A stretch of 48,501 nt of DNA from Poronia punctata. Taxonomy: Eukaryota > Ascomycota > Sordariomycetes > Xylariales > Xylariaceae. The DNA is taken from assembly GCA_022579005.1 (NCBI GenBank), contig MU401705.1:1-48501 (forward strand). The letters run 5' to 3'. The notes below the pieces were generated by a model. It was not told the origin of the DNA. It searched no databases and saw only the letters and a list, made by a program, of their open reading frames with translations. How positions within the stretch are numbered: the stretch's first letter is position 1; the number at the start of each line of letters is the position of its first letter. Shown piece by piece: positions 48,241 through 48,501 of the stretch. Position numbers and translations under genes: made by a program.

Positions 48241-48501
48241 AACTAATTTTTTTTTAAAAAAAAACTTTTTATTTTAAGCTTTAAATAAAAAGCTTTTTTT
48301 AATTAACTTAAAAAGCTAGCTTATACTATATTAGTACTTGCTTTTTTTTTAGCTAAGTTTTTTTATTTAAATAAAAGCTAATATATTTTATAATGCTATT
48401 AAAAGCATTATTTTTTAATTATAACTTAATAAAAAATAAAAGCTTATTAATTATTTTTTTAAAACTATAATACTTACTAAGCAAGCTTATTTAATATAAA
48501 A
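48241..48501 (+). pseudogene. Possible start of RNase H, incomplete
   Basis: The RT frame continues to the window edge with stops at scattered positions. The order of hydrophobic and Lys-rich segments would suit the RT connection and the first part of RNase H, but no single motif is clear enough to prove it. Position after the RT is the main argument. Confidence 0.4.

Larger units (their letters stand above)
43325..48501 (+). mobile_element. RIP-degraded Ty3/Gypsy LTR retrotransposon, cut by the window edge
   Basis: G+C falls sharply at about 43,320-43,352 and stays very low to the end; a hand count over 46561-46680 and 47821-47940 gives 29 G+C in 240 bases. Coding relics on the + strand come in the order Gag CCHC knuckle (46322), protease active site (46618), reverse transcriptase (about 47400-48240), probable start of RNase H (after 48241). 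Protease before RT with no integrase between them means Gypsy-type rather than Copia-type. Differences from working motifs are C-to-T and G-to-A changes, as expected of RIP. Integrase and the right LTR would lie beyond 48501. The left LTR and most of gag should lie at 43.3-46.3 kb but are not recognisable by eye. Whether all 5.2 kb is one element is inference. Confidence 0.85.

Noticed and set aside
43325..48501. Mitochondrial DNA insertion or centromeric A+T-rich satellite as the origin of the low-G+C block
   Set aside because: The ordered Gag, protease and RT relics explain it as a retrotransposon, and no tandem satellite unit is seen. Location of the element near a centromere cannot be excluded.

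Overview
The window is nuclear DNA from a filamentous ascomycete (Pezizomycotina, most likely Sordariomycetes; the species cannot be told). Reasons: genes with few, short (50-76 bp) GT..AG introns with fungal branch sites; a fungal-type PH/EF/X/Y/C2 phospholipase C; a secreted bicupin oxalate decarboxylase; non-coding DNA full of TACCTA/TAGGTA and TACTCGTA words; and an extremely A+T-rich block with the signature of repeat-induced point mutation (RIP). No tRNA, rRNA or CRISPR array was found.

Layout. 1-1200: upstream flank. 1201-6968 (+): a 1905-residue disordered scaffold protein with a divergent RhoGEF (DH)-PH module, a second PH-like region and a beta-rich C-terminus; one 50-bp intron. 6969-28627: about 21.7 kb with no supportable gene, rich in microsatellites (7-10 kb) and holding an assembly gap between poly-G/poly-C tracts (about 10.48-10.70 kb). 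28628-32017 (+): intronless phosphoinositide-specific phospholipase C of 1129 residues, all catalytic residues present at mammalian PLC-delta spacing. 32018-38698: repeat-rich intergenic DNA. 38699-40362 (-): four-exon secreted oxalate decarboxylase of 487 residues, with a small unrecognised reading frame just upstream (40522-40704). About 40.7-43.3 kb: nothing recognised.

43.32-48.50 kb: an abrupt change to about 12% G+C. By eye this is one RIP-destroyed Ty3/Gypsy retrotransposon on the + strand, running off the right edge. A Gag CCHC knuckle, the protease active site and a long reverse transcriptase are still readable in the right order. Catalytic Asp codons read Asn, Gly codons read Lys or Ser, and there are many stops, yet the spacing is exactly that of the family and the protease-RT stretch shows no frameshift.

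The genes do not form a cluster. Two are membrane/lipid signalling proteins with PH domains (a Rho-type exchange factor-like protein and PLC); the third is an extracellular enzyme for oxalate breakdown. I see no new defence or biosynthetic system. The most informative points are the readable RIP relic, the unusual context of its surviving cytosines, the repeated DDGIRVRP-type motif in the GEF-like protein, and a strongly over-represented TACTCGTA octamer.
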